DNA of 17,487 nucleotides from Actinomycetota bacterium (GCA_003164655.1 PLTW01000156.1:1-17487), one strand, 5' to 3'. Counted from the first letter of the stretch, positions 8,061 to 15,783 are shown. Numbers and translations are program-made. The notes: generated by a model not told the origin, from the sequence alone.

Positions 8061-8254
8061 GTCCATTCTCTCGCGTGTGTAGCGGACCGCCTCGTGTCAC
8101 GAACCTGAGCCCCTGAGTCTTTCCGTTGCGCCCCATGGCGACTGCAGCTTTCGACGTCGCATTCGCGATAGTGTAGTCGCAGCGCCGCCGCCAGACCTAG
8201 CACTTCCGAATCATCAAAGCGCGTGCGGCATTGAGTCGCCAAAGGGCGCCCATC

Positions 8255-9100
8255 GTGAGTGATCGCACCGAGTCAGTTGGAACTCCTCCGTCGGGCAAGG
8301 CCCTGCTGTCCCGACGAATCGTAGTTGCCGCGATCATAGGACTGGTCGCCGGTTTCTTGGCCGGCATGTTCGGGGTTGGCGGAGGCATTCTCATTGTCCC
8401 AGCCCTCGTCCTCGTGCTGGGCGTGAGGCAACGCTTGGCTCACGGTACGTCCCTGGCGGCCATCATCCCCATTGCAGTGGTTGGAGCCGTCGGTTATGCG
8501 GCATCGGGCTCCGTTGACTGGGTCGCCGCGGTCATTCTTGCCGCGGGAAGTGCGCTCGGGGCAATCGTGGGCACCCACGGTCTTCAGAGGCTGCCTCAGC
8601 GCGCCCTTCGTCTGGCCTTTTCGGCGTTCCTGCTAGCGAATGCCGTCAGTCTCTTCCTGACCCTCGGGTCGTCAGGGTCACAGAAGGGCCTGAGTATCGC
8701 AACAGGTCTCGGGCTGCTACTCATAGGCCTCTTTGCCGGTACCATAGCGGGACTCTTGGGAGTCGGCGGCGGAGTGGTCATCGTTCCCGCGTTGGTTCTG
8801 CTGATCTCGATGGGCGTGGCGAAGGCCAAGGGTACGTCGTTGGCAGTCATCGTTCCCACAGCCATCGTCGGGACGTTGAGAAACCTGCGAGCGCAGAACG
8901 TGGACCTAGCACTCGCCGCGGTCGTTGGCCTGACCGGGATGGTGTCAAGCTACGTCGGCACGCAGCTGTCCGTGGACATGAGTCCGCGGCTCTCAAAGAC
9001 CCTCTTCGCCTGCCTGCTCATTGCTATCGTTGCCACAAGCCTTGTTGGGGTGAGGCAATCAAAGGACGTCGCTCCCGAAATCGGCCCAACAACGTCGTAG
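8255..9100 (+). CDS. TauE/SafE family membrane transporter (sulfite exporter-like)
   Basis: A polytopic membrane protein of about 281 residues in the TauE/SafE (COG0730, formerly DUF81) family, thought to move sulfite, sulfoacetate or other organosulfur and organic anions. The two-fold internal repeat of the family is obvious: each half has G-x2-AG-x3-G-x2-GVGGG-x2-IVPALVL, followed by GTSLA and a Pro-containing helix (HGTSLAAIIPIAVVG and KGTSLAVIVPTAIVG). About 8 membrane segments are expected. The frame begins with TTG at 8231, but GTG at 8255 has AAAGGG 8 nt upstream and removes an unconserved leader, so I prefer it. It lies 194 nt beyond the amidase on the same strand; no promoter or terminator was recognised in that gap. 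A link to the amidase pathway is possible but not shown. Confidence 0.83.
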   Translation: MSDRTESVGTPPSGKALLSRRIVVAAIIGLVAGFLAGMFGVGGGILIVPALVLVLGVRQRLAHGTSLAAIIPIAVVGAVGYAASGSVDWVAAVILAAGSALGAIVGTHGLQRLPQRALRLAFSAFLLANAVSLFLTLGSSGSQKGLSIATGLGLLLIGLFAGTIAGLLGVGGGVVIVPALVLLISMGVAKAKGTSLAVIVPTAIVGTLRNLRAQNVDLALAAVVGLTGMVSSYVGTQLSVDMSPRLSKTLFACLLIAIVATSLVGVRQSKDVAPEIGPTTS

Positions 9101-9208
9101 GGCGCCACGGCCGATGGTGGAGGCGGACTCTGCCGCGGAAGCGTCACCCCGCAGGCTGCCGTAGGTTGATCTCTCGGGTTCTCGCCGCGGCGTCGCATGG
9201 TCCTCGAA

Positions 9209-9231
9209 TGCCGACGCATTGCCGACGAGAC
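9209..9231 (+). repeat. Isolated TGCCGAC-N4-TGCCGAC-GAGAC motif (site C)
   Basis: TGCCGAC (9209-9215), a 4-nt spacer, TGCCGAC (9220-9226), then GAGAC. The same spacing and sequence recurs at the right end of the island's left repeat (9459-9481) and, with one variant copy, of its right repeat (15950-15972). Here no tRNA fragment precedes it, so this may be the decayed end of a third related element. Nothing else recognisable was seen between 9101 and 9345. Confidence 0.45.
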
Positions 9232-9345
9232 GCCTCGTTACGGCCCAACACGGCTGGACATCAGCGAGCACCCCAGGCCGCCAGAACCTTGAACCGTGCA
9301 GCACTATCGCCCACGTCCGACCACGGGCAGTCACGCCCTCGGTAT

Positions 9346-9392
9346 GTTTCCTAAACCTGGTGTCGCTGGTTCGATTCCAGCCGGGGGCACCA
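9346..9392 (+). pseudogene. 3' half of a tRNA gene, probably tRNA-Arg(CCU)
   Basis: The sequence runs from an anticodon loop-like TTTCCTAAAC (9347-9356) through a perfect T-arm (GCTGG, TTCGATT, CCAGC), an acceptor 3' strand CGGGGGC, discriminator A and encoded CCA at 9390-9392. The matching acceptor 5' strand GCCCCCG is not found upstream, and the 5' side of the anticodon stem does not pair. It is therefore a truncated copy, with the break at the anticodon loop, a common crossover point for tyrosine recombinases. The Arg(CCU) assignment comes from the TTCCTAA loop and resemblance to actinobacterial tRNA-Arg; it is likely but not proven. Confidence 0.65.
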
Positions 9393-9481
9393 GGAATGCC
9401 TGCTCAGGGCGATTTCCATTTGTGCGGCTCACGCATGAAACTTCCGATTCGGCAGAACTGCCGACAAAATGCCGACGAGAC
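9363..9481 (+). repeat. Left att-like direct repeat (site A)
   Basis: Matches 15854-15972 over 119 ungapped positions with about 16 differences by hand count. It comprises the tRNA 3' end (to 9392), a spacer, the inverted repeat TCGGCAG-AA-CTGCCGA (9449-9464) and the pair TGCCGAC-AAAA-TGCCGAC (9459-9476) followed by GAGAC. A further inverted GTCGGCA lies at 9494-9500. The layout resembles an attachment site with nearby recombinase arm-type sites. Confidence 0.65.
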
Positions 9482-9580
9482 TGCTAGTAACACGTCGGCA
9501 TGGCGCAGTATCGCTGAGCACGAACACGAACGTCACTCGATGTGACTCGCTCCCCTTTCCGGGCGTAGGCTGGCTCGGCC

Positions 9581-9925
9581 ATGGCCTTCAGTGAACTCGA
9601 GCTCAAGCGCATCGACCGCACCGTCGGGGACCTCTGCCGGCGCAACTCACTGCCGCAGCATGCCAACGAGCTGCGCTTCGCCTGCGAGATCGACGGCCAC
9701 GCCGTGAGCATCTACGAGCAGCGCCCGCCGTGGCGTGGCAGCGGCCCCTGGACGAGCCATGGCATCGCCCGTTTTCGCTTCTCCCGCGCACAAGGCACCT
9801 GGGCGCTCTTCTGGCTGCGTCAGGACCTGACGTGGCACCGCTACGAGCCCGAGCCCCCGTCGCCAGATTTGGCTAGGCTGGTCGCAGTCGTCGAAGCCGA
9901 CGAGTTCGGAGCGTTCTTCGGCTAG
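9581..9925 (+). CDS. DUF3024 family protein
   Basis: A 114-residue protein matching the whole length of DUF3024 proteins as I know them: an N-terminal MAFSELELKRIDRTVGDLC helix, a middle strand region VSIYEQRPPWRG, then IARFRFSRAQGTWALFW and the conserved LTWHRYEPEP near residues 84-93, ending in an acidic helix. The function of the family is unknown; small stand-alone proteins of this type often occur in accessory regions. The ATG at 9581 is supported by the family N-terminus; only a weak SD is seen. It is the first gene inside the left att-like repeat and converges on the STAS gene, which ends 131 nt away on the opposite strand. Confidence 0.75.
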   Translation: MAFSELELKRIDRTVGDLCRRNSLPQHANELRFACEIDGHAVSIYEQRPPWRGSGPWTSHGIARFRFSRAQGTWALFWLRQDLTWHRYEPEPPSPDLARLVAVVEADEFGAFFG

Positions 9926-10055
9926 CGCGCTCGGCGACAGGCGTCCGTCGATCCTGACGCTTCCAACTTCGGCCGGCTTCATGCGGGCGTGGGGGTTGGA
10001 GTTGCCAAGCACAAACGCGCACTCTTGGCAGGCCGAGTACTCGGGCGCCTGCAGA

Positions 10056-10418
10056 CTAGCCCGTCGCTGCGGCCGCGCTTGCCAGGGCCGCCCGGCGCGA
10101 GGCAAACACCGTGACGAGGCGATCGATGCCCACCATGGCGAAGATGGCAGTCACGGCCTCGTCTGGGCAGACCAGGCAGCACGAGCCCTTGGCGGCTCGT
10201 TTGACGCCGCTGACCAGGACGCCCAGACCGGTCGAGTCAAGCGAGCTCATCTTGGTCAGATCGACGATGACTTGTCGGGCGCCCTGTCCGATGCTCTGGA
10301 AAAGGAGCTCCTTGAAGTGGGCGGCCGTGCTGATGTCGAGCGTGCCCTCCACGGCCAAGACGAGGACGCGCTTCTCAGGAATGAGAATCTCAGCGCGAAA
10401 CGCTGGATCGCTCTGCAC
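10056..10418 (-). CDS. STAS-domain anti-sigma factor antagonist-like protein
   Basis: A 120-residue SpoIIAA/RsbV-like protein. Residues about 10-108 form one STAS domain: strands RVLVLAVEGTLDIS and VIVDLTKMSSLDSTGLGVL, with Ser62 of DSTGLG at the position phosphorylated by partner kinases in the family. Such proteins release sigma factors by binding unphosphorylated to an anti-sigma kinase. No kinase, phosphatase or sigma factor is nearby, so the partner must be elsewhere. The frame is open to an ATG at 10499, but GTG at 10416-10418 has GGGAGGT with 5-nt spacing and gives a normal N-terminus. A 12-bp palindrome, CCCAGCGCTGGG, lies upstream at 10582-10593. Family call firm, pathway inferred. 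Confidence 0.82.
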   Translation of the reverse strand: MQSDPAFRAEILIPEKRVLVLAVEGTLDISTAAHFKELLFQSIGQGARQVIVDLTKMSSLDSTGLGVLVSGVKRAAKGSCCLVCPDEAVTAIFAMVGIDRLVTVFASRRAALASAAAATG

Positions 10419-10605
10419 GGCGGACCTCCCTTGCTCAGAAACGACCGAACATGGCCAGCTGAGGTCTAACAGCGGTTGCTGTGAATTGCTTGAGGCCAAG
10501 CCAAGGGCTTGCTGAGAGTGGTCTTTGTCGCCGCGAATCGCGACGAGGCTCGTGTCCGCGGGGTCACGCTTACAGTCCGCGCCCAGCGCTGGGGCTCCAA
10601 CATCA

Positions 10606-10677
10606 TCATGTTACCCTGCCATCGGCAGACACCAGCCCCGCGATCAGCGCCGCCGCCTCCTCCTGCAGGGAGTAGGT
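10606..10677 (-). pseudogene. Integrase 3'-end remnant R1
   Basis: Read on the minus strand in the integrase frame, this gives TYSLQEEAAALIAGLV followed by an unrelated tail and a stop at 10606-10608. Compared with the intact integrase at 14656-15783, it keeps the catalytic Tyr region and the C-terminal peptide but lacks 15 nt (5 codons, HAIPA) between them. Homology covers roughly 10629-10677. It lies 14 nt beyond the 3' end of the PrmC-like pseudogene and about 190 nt upstream of the STAS start. Confidence 0.7.
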
Positions 10678-10691
10678 CCGAAGGCCGCAGG

Positions 10692-11562
10692 CTACTTCGC
10701 GCGCGTCGCCCCGACGCCGCGGACGTCGCCTTCTTCATTCACGAAGACCTCAAGGTCGGTGTAGCCAAGGCGCGTAAGGTCGCCAGCCAGTGCCCTGGCC
10801 TGGTCGTCGCCGAGCTCGAGCAGAAGCCTGCCACCGCGGCGCAGGAAGCGAGGGGCGTCGGCGAGCACGCGCTGCAGGATCTCGCTGCCGTCACGGCCGC
10901 CGTCGTAGGACAGCGGCGACTCGAAGACCAGGGTGTCGCGCTGCAGGAACGCCATCTCGGGCGTGGGCACGTAGGGCACGACGCCGACGACGACGTCGAC
11001 GCGGCCCTGCAGCGTGCCCGGCAGCGGCGCGAAGAGATCGCCGCGATAGGACCTCGACGCCGTTGGCCGCCGCACAGGCGACGGCTCGCTCATCGAGCTC
11101 GGACGCCACGACACGCGCTCCTGGGCGGGCCACGCTCAGCACCCTGGCGATCGCTCCGCTGCCGGTGCAGAGGTCGATCGCGACGCCGTTTGCCGGCAGA
11201 CGACCGACGGCGCGACGGGCAAGCGCCTCGCTCTGGGGGCGAGGCACGTAGACGCCGGAGTCGATGCCGATCTTCAGGCCGCAGAAGGAGACGCTGCCGG
11301 TGATCCAGGCGAGGGGCTCGCCGATGAGGCGCCGTCGGGCAAGCGCGGCGAGGAGTCGGTCGTCGCCGGCCGCACGAGCAACGAGCTCGGCCGCTTCGGC
11401 TTGCGGCGCGATGCAGCCGGCAGCTGCGAACCGGTCGACCAGCGCCTCGTGAGCCCGCTGTGTCCCTTGGGCGTCTACGCCTGCTCCTTCTCTGGGCCGA
11501 CCGGCGCCTATGACACCGCTAGCGTCAACGGGAGATAGCCCAGTGCTCACGCCCTTGTTCAT
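10692..11562 (-). pseudogene. PrmC/HemK-like methyltransferase, frameshifted
   Basis: A class I SAM-dependent methyltransferase of the HemK/PrmC group broken into two frames. The first part (11562 down to about 11050) has an N-terminal helical region, GEPLAWITGSVSFCGLKI, then VYVPRPQSEALA and the SAM loop IDLCTGSGAIARVLS. The second part continues with YRGDLFAPLPG and ends in a normal C-terminus (LGYTDLEVFVNEEGDVRG). One extra base near 11046-11053 (GGTCC on the coding strand) explains the shift. The NPPY motif needed to hold the glutamine side chain reads VVPYVP, as in PrmC-related proteins of unknown substrate. The ATG at 11560-11562 has AGAGGAG about 6 nt ahead. It could be a sequencing error in an otherwise intact gene. 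Confidence 0.75.
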
Positions 11563-11714
11563 TACGGACTCCTCTGGTTCGAGGGTCACCAGCGAGAGGT
11601 TCCCACGTGGCGGGCGTGCGCAACCGCTAGTGCTGGGCGTGCGATTCCTTGCCGGCGGGTCGTCGCCTTCCCTGGTGACCCTGCCGCTGCGGCACAGGCG
11701 CGGGTGACTCCGCA

Positions 11715-11801
11715 CTACCCGGGGAACACCAGCCCCGCGATGAGCGCCTCCTCTTACCGCATGGCCGGGACCGCGTACGAGCAGGTGGCTACCGGGATCG
11801 A
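11715..11801 (-). pseudogene. Integrase 3'-end remnant R2
   Basis: On the minus strand the frame reads SIPVATCSYAVPAM, then R, an in-frame stop, EEALIAGLVFPG and a second stop at 11715-11717. This aligns residue by residue with SITLDTYSHAIPAMQEE...ALIAGLVFARS of the intact integrase. The catalytic Tyr has become Cys and the Gln codon position is followed by a stop, so this is a decayed copy, not an active domain. It sits between the divergent PrmC-like and DHFR-like genes, where a shared promoter region would be expected. Confidence 0.75.
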
Positions 11802-11930
11802 TGCCAGACCGACTGCGTTCGCGAATGCCGGGGCGCGGTTGTGGTTTCGCTTGCCCCGAACGGTTTGGCGTGGGGGCGCCCCGTCCAAACCGGGCTGGAC
11901 AGACGGAACAACTGCCTGGAGGCAGCCGAG

Positions 11931-12524
11931 ATGCGCAAGGTCATCGTCAATGAGTTCATGACCCTCGACGGAGTCGCGCAGGCGCCGGGCGCCGCCGACG
12001 AGGATACGAGCGGCGGCTTCGCCCATGGCGGCTGGCACATCCGCAACGCGGATGATGAGCTCGCGCAGCGCTGGGTGCTGCAGAACATCGTCCAGGCGGG
12101 CGGCTTCCTGCTCGGCCGCCGCACCTATGAGATCTTCGCATCCTACTGGCCGAAGGCCCCCGCGGAGCAACAGGTTGTGGCGGAACCGCTCAACAGCAAG
12201 CCCAAGTTCGTAGCCTCACGGACGCTGAGCGCTCCCCTGGACTGGCGCAACTCGACGCTTCTTGCGGGCGATGCCGTCCAGGCCGTAGGGGCGTTGAAGC
12301 GAGAGGATGGCGGCGACCTGCACGTGATCGGCAGCACGGAGCTGGTGCACACGCTGATCGAGCACGACTTGGTCGACGAGCTCAGGCTGGTGATCGACCC
12401 GGTCATCGTTGGCGGCGGCAAGCGCCTCTTCGGCGAGGATGGCCTGCTGAGGGCGCTGCGGCTCGCTGACAGCCAGGTCACGAGCACGGGCGCGATCCTG
12501 GCCACCTATGCTCGGGCGGCGTGA
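11931..12524 (+). CDS. Dihydrofolate reductase-like protein (RibD_C domain)
   Basis: A 197-residue stand-alone RibD C-terminal/DHFR-fold protein of the YyaP/YwjB type. Visible features are the start MRKVIVNEFMTLDGVAQAPG, the LLGRRTYEIFASYWP motif near residues 60-75, KFVASRTLSAPL, GGDLHVIGSTELVHTLIEH and the closing IDPVIVGGGKRLF. The fold binds NADPH; the true substrate of these single-domain reductases is generally unknown and should not be equated with dihydrofolate. An in-frame ATG exists at 11841, but the ATG at 11931 has GGAGG 8 nt upstream and matches the family start. It forms a single-gene module between integrase remnants R2 and R3. Confidence 0.85.
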   Translation: MRKVIVNEFMTLDGVAQAPGAADEDTSGGFAHGGWHIRNADDELAQRWVLQNIVQAGGFLLGRRTYEIFASYWPKAPAEQQVVAEPLNSKPKFVASRTLSAPLDWRNSTLLAGDAVQAVGALKREDGGDLHVIGSTELVHTLIEHDLVDELRLVIDPVIVGGGKRLFGEDGLLRALRLADSQVTSTGAILATYARAA

Positions 12525-12615
12525 ACGCCAGCTCGAGCGCGGACCCGACTCAGATTGCGTTCTCGGGACCTCTCGATCTGTTGCAAGGAGCGCCCGGGAC
12601 ACTGCCGCAGAAGGC

Positions 12616-12652
12616 CTACTTGCCGGCGAACACCAGCCCCGCGATCAACGCC
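12616..12652 (-). pseudogene. Integrase 3'-end remnant R3
   Basis: The shortest remnant. On the minus strand it reads ALIAGLVFAGK and a TAG stop at 12616-12618, matching the last residues of the intact integrase (ALIAGLVFARS and stop). Homology ends abruptly after the codon for the first Ala; the bases immediately to the right (GCCGAGACGC) recall the GAGAC part of the att-like repeats, though that match is short enough to be chance. It lies 92 nt beyond the DHFR-like gene in otherwise featureless sequence (12525-12774). Confidence 0.65.
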
Positions 12653-12774
12653 GAGACGCGGGTCGAGCCAAGATTTGGCGCGGACGTCGCACGGGCAGAC
12701 AAGGCAGGATGACTCCGTCCCTTTGTGGCGCGTCGGATCTTGCCTGGACGGTGATACCCTGATCCGGAGGACGA

Positions 12775-13179
12775 ATGCCGAACCCAGGCGAAGAAATCGA
12801 CGAGCTCATCGCAAAGACCCCAGACTGGCGCGGGGCGAGCTTGGCGGAGCTCCGGAGGATCATCCACGACGCCGACCCCGAGATCATCGAGGAAGTGAAG
12901 TGGAAGCGGCCCAGTAACCCGATGGGTGCGCCTGTCTTTGAGCACGGCGGGGTGGTCTGCGTCGCCAACATCCTGAAAGAAAGGGTCAGACTGAGTTTCC
13001 CCGCGGGCCTGAGCCTCCCCGACCCGCAGAAGATCTTGAGCGCCGTCACGGATGGCAACAAGACGCGGATCATCGACCTCTACGAGGGCGATGCGGTCGA
13101 CGAGAGTGCGCTGACAGATCTCGTCCGCGCATGCGTGGAACGCAACCTGGCCAAGGCGAAGCCTTCGCGCGGGAAGTAG
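12775..13179 (+). CDS. DUF1801 domain protein
   Basis: A 134-residue protein of the DUF1801 family (YdhG-like). It starts PNPGEEIDELIAKTPDWRG and carries the family core ADPEIIEEVKWKRPSNPMGAP followed by FEHGGVVCVANILKERVRLSF. The fold is known to be compact and single-domain, but no biochemical activity is established, so none is proposed. The ATG at 12775 is preceded by GGAGG with 4-nt spacing, a strong start. The C-terminus (KAKPSRGK) is basic, as is common in the family. It opens a three-gene plus-strand module between R3 and the intact integrase. Confidence 0.82.
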   Translation: MPNPGEEIDELIAKTPDWRGASLAELRRIIHDADPEIIEEVKWKRPSNPMGAPVFEHGGVVCVANILKERVRLSFPAGLSLPDPQKILSAVTDGNKTRIIDLYEGDAVDESALTDLVRACVERNLAKAKPSRGK

Positions 13180-13249
13180 TGAGCTGGCGGAAGCCCCCGC
13201 GCTCAGTGCTGCCGCTCTTTGCCCGAGATTCCTGAGAATCGAGGAAGCC

Positions 13250-13462
13250 ATCAGTCCGGCTTGGTTTGGTCGCCGGCGCAACGGTTGGAACTTCCGGCCG
13301 GTCTCTTGGCAGGGGTGGGCCGTGACGGCGCTCTACGGTCTGCTTGTCTACGCCGCTGCGCGCGCCTTCAGAGTGCATCACGTAGCGCTCTTCGTCATCG
13401 CCATGCTCGTGCTCACGGTCGCGTTCGGCGCCGTCGCTGTGGCGACGAGCCGGAGGCGCTAG
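13250..13462 (+). CDS. Two-helix membrane protein with apparent ATC start
   Basis: A 70-codon frame reading (I)SPAWFGRRRNGWNFRPVS, then WQGWAVTALYGLLVYAA as helix 1, a short RVHH loop, and LFVIAMLVLTVAFGAVAVA as helix 2, ending in SRRR and a stop. The N-terminal WFGR..GW...PV.WQGW pattern is one I recognise from small conserved actinobacterial membrane proteins of unknown function, which begin at about this point with Met. No ATG, GTG or TTG occurs in frame between the DUF1801 stop and the conserved region, but the ATC at 13250 follows GAGGAA with about 4-nt spacing. Either ATC serves as a rare start codon, or a G-to-C change has silenced the gene. It lies 70 nt before the aldo/keto reductase. 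Confidence 0.55.
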   Translation: MSPAWFGRRRNGWNFRPVSWQGWAVTALYGLLVYAAARAFRVHHVALFVIAMLVLTVAFGAVAVATSRRR

Positions 13463-13531
13463 GAATCGAGAAGCCGCAGGTGTCCTCCATCAGGACGTCT
13501 GTCCACCTCGACCACCAAAGGGAGAGACCGC

Positions 13532-14554
13532 ATGCAGTACCGCACCCTCGGCCGGACCGGCATCAAGGTCAGCCCCTACGCGCTGGGCGCATTGATGTTC
13601 GCCACATCGATCGGTAACCCCGACCACGACGACTCGGCCCGCATCATCCACAGGGCGCTCGACGCGGGGATCAACTTCATCGACACAGCCGACTCCTACG
13701 GCGATTCCGAAGAGGTCGTGGGCAAGGCGCTCAAAGGGCGTCGCGACAGCGTCGTCCTGGCGACCAAGTTCGGTCGTCCGATGGGCGACGATCCCAATCA
13801 GCAGGGCACCTCGCGGCGCTGGATCATGACCGCGGTCGAGGACTCGCTGCGCCGCCTGCAGACCGACTACATCGACCTCTACCAGATCCACCGACCGGAC
13901 TCCACCACCGACATCGAGGAGACGCTCTCCGCGCTTTCGGACCTGATCCACAGCGGAAAGGTCCGTGCGATCGGGTCGTCCGCGATGCCCGTCTCTGACA
14001 TCGTCGAAGCCCAGTGGCTGGCCGAGCGGCGCGGCCTGGAACGGTTCCGCACCGAGCAGCCGCCCTACTCGCTGCTCAACCGCGGCATCGAGCGCGAAGT
14101 CCTGCCGATCGCGCAGCGCTATGGGATGGGCACGCTCGTGTGGGGCCCGCTCGCGCAGGGCATGCTCACCGGCCGCGTCCGCAAGGGCCGGCAGAACGAC
14201 CTGCGCCGCACCCCTCTCCTCAAGGCCTTGAGCGACGGGCGCCGGCTCGATGCCGTCGAGCAGCTCGTGCCGCTTGCCGAAGAGGCAGGCTTGCCTATGA
14301 CGCACCTCGCGATGGCGTTCGCCATAGCTCACCCGGGAGTGACCAGCGCGCTCCTCGGGCCGCGCACGATGGAGCACCTCGACGATCTCCTCGTCGGATT
14401 CGACGTCACGCTAACCGATGAGATCCTCGACCGGATCGACGAGATCGTGCCGCCCGGCACTGACGTCGGCACGCTCGACCAGGCCTACGTGCCCCCGGCC
14501 CTGCAGAGTCCAAGCCAGCGGCGCCGACCGGTCAGTGAACGCGCCGCCACTTGA
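13532..14554 (+). CDS. Aldo/keto reductase
   Basis: A 340-residue NADPH-dependent aldo/keto reductase of the TIM-barrel AKR superfamily. The catalytic tetrad is in place: Asp and Tyr in NFIDTADSYGDSEE (about residues 49-62), Lys in LATKFGRP and His in YQIHRPD. The typical strands follow: GKVRAIGSSAM, EQPPYSLLNRGIEREVLP, and a cofactor segment HPGVTSALLGPRTMEHLDD near the C-terminus. AKRs reduce aldehydes and ketones; the substrate is not predictable here. The ATG at 13532 has GGGAGA about 7 nt upstream. It converges on the integrase gene, whose stop is 102 nt away on the other strand. It is the last cargo gene before the intact integrase. Confidence 0.9.
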   Translation: MQYRTLGRTGIKVSPYALGALMFATSIGNPDHDDSARIIHRALDAGINFIDTADSYGDSEEVVGKALKGRRDSVVLATKFGRPMGDDPNQQGTSRRWIMTAVEDSLRRLQTDYIDLYQIHRPDSTTDIEETLSALSDLIHSGKVRAIGSSAMPVSDIVEAQWLAERRGLERFRTEQPPYSLLNRGIEREVLPIAQRYGMGTLVWGPLAQGMLTGRVRKGRQNDLRRTPLLKALSDGRRLDAVEQLVPLAEEAGLPMTHLAMAFAIAHPGVTSALLGPRTMEHLDDLLVGFDVTLTDEILDRIDEIVPPGTDVGTLDQAYVPPALQSPSQRRRPVSERAAT

Positions 14555-14655
14555 TCGCGTGTCCTCACCGTTCTCGCACGGCTCGTGTATCCGCGCGCCC
14601 GCCAAACTCTAAGAAGTCGTGAGGGACTGGCGGCCGGGCTGAGCGGTCACCTGCC

Positions 14656-15783
14656 TCAGCTCCTCGCGAACACCAGCCCCGCGATAAGCGCCGCCGCCTC
14701 TTCCTGCATCGCCGGAATGGCGTGCGAGTAGGTGTCGAGCGTGATCGAGACCGTCGCATGCCCCAGGCGCTCCGAGACTACCTTGGGGTGGACGCCGGCC
14801 TGAAGGGCCAGAGTGGCATGGGTGTGGCGCAGGTCGTGTAGGCGGATCGTGGGCACCATGGTCTTCTTCACTGCCTGGCGCCAGTAACGCGAGACCGACT
14901 CGGGGTCGAGCGCGGCGCCATTCTCGGCGGTGAACACGAGCCCGGTCTCGATCCAGGCCCGATCCCACTTGTGCTGCTGATCGAGCTGCCGAGCGGCCTG
15001 TGCCTTGAGTACCTCGACGGTGCCTGGATCAATGGCGTTGACCCGGCGGCCTTTGGCGGTCTTTGGCTCGCTGACTACGACGTCGCGGTTGATGGGAATG
15101 AGGGCGCGCCTGATCGAGAGCCTGCCGGCCTCGAGGTCGACGTCGATCCAGCGTAGGCCAAGTGCCTCGCCGCGGCGCATGCCGGTCATGGCGATGGTGT
15201 GCCAGAGGGGGGAGAGGCGCTCGTCCTTGACGGCATCCAGGAACGCTTTCAGCTGTTCCTTGGTCCAGGTCTTCATCTCGCGCGAGCCGTCGCCTTTGGC
15301 GCGCGGCGGGTCGGCTGCGTCCAGCGGGTTGCGTGAGAGCTGCCCCCAGCGCACGGCGTCCTTGCAAGCCTTGTGCAGGCAGGCGTGGACGTGGTGGATG
15401 GTCTGGGACGAGAGGCCCGCCTTGCCATCCTGCTTGCCTGTCTCGGCGAGCTTTGCGTAGAGGGCATTGATCTGGCTGCTCGAGAGCTTCTGCAGCTTCA
15501 CGGAGCCAATGTGCGGCACGATGTGGCAGTCGACGTGCTGCACGTAGGAGTTGTAGGTCGAGGGCCGGATCGTGGCCTTCACAGCGGGCAGCCACTCCTT
15601 GGTGAGGTACTTCTTCACAGTCGCCTTGGTCGGCGCGGTGTAGGTCTGTTGATCGACCGCCACCGGCAGCTTGTTCATGGTCGCCTGGCATTCCTTCTGG
15701 GTGGCAAAGCCCGACTTGGTCTCGCGGCGGCGCTCGTCGGTCTCGCGATCGTACCGAGGGGGGCCGACCACTGCCGACCGCAC
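14656..15783 (-). CDS. Tyrosine recombinase/integrase
   Basis: A 375-residue phage-type site-specific recombinase. Residues about 52-145 form the SAM-like core-binding domain (VKKYLTKEWLPAVKATIRPS); residues about 170-365 are the catalytic domain. The active-site set is complete: Arg203 in TGMRRGEALGLRW, Lys in EPKTAKGRR (about 241), His316 and Arg319 in LHDLRHTHATL, His342 in GHATVS and nucleophile Tyr352 in TYSHAIPAM. The start is doubtful: GTG at 15781-15783 lacks a proper SD and begins directly at AVVGPPRYDRET, about 15-25 residues into what is usually an Arg-rich arm-binding N-terminus. The start lies 70 nt from the tRNA 3' fragment of the right att-like repeat, typical int-att proximity. 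Its 3' end is the source family of remnants R1-R3 and R5. Confidence 0.87.
   Translation of the reverse strand: MRSAVVGPPRYDRETDERRRETKSGFATQKECQATMNKLPVAVDQQTYTAPTKATVKKYLTKEWLPAVKATIRPSTYNSYVQHVDCHIVPHIGSVKLQKLSSSQINALYAKLAETGKQDGKAGLSSQTIHHVHACLHKACKDAVRWGQLSRNPLDAADPPRAKGDGSREMKTWTKEQLKAFLDAVKDERLSPLWHTIAMTGMRRGEALGLRWIDVDLEAGRLSIRRALIPINRDVVVSEPKTAKGRRVNAIDPGTVEVLKAQAARQLDQQHKWDRAWIETGLVFTAENGAALDPESVSRYWRQAVKKTMVPTIRLHDLRHTHATLALQAGVHPKVVSERLGHATVSITLDTYSHAIPAMQEEAAALIAGLVFARS

Noticed and set aside
9317..9392. Complete tRNA gene at the left repeat
   Set aside because: The 3' half is excellent, but no acceptor 5' strand GCCCCCG, D-arm or paired anticodon stem exists upstream.
10582..10593. 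Palindrome CCCAGCGCTGGG upstream of the STAS gene as an operator
   Set aside because: A single 12-bp GC-rich palindrome is not enough evidence on its own; it is mentioned with the STAS gene only.
12642..12664. Direct junction of remnant R3 to the GAGAC att motif
   Set aside because: Only about 7-10 bases match and the upstream TGCCGAC pair is absent, so chance is a fair explanation.
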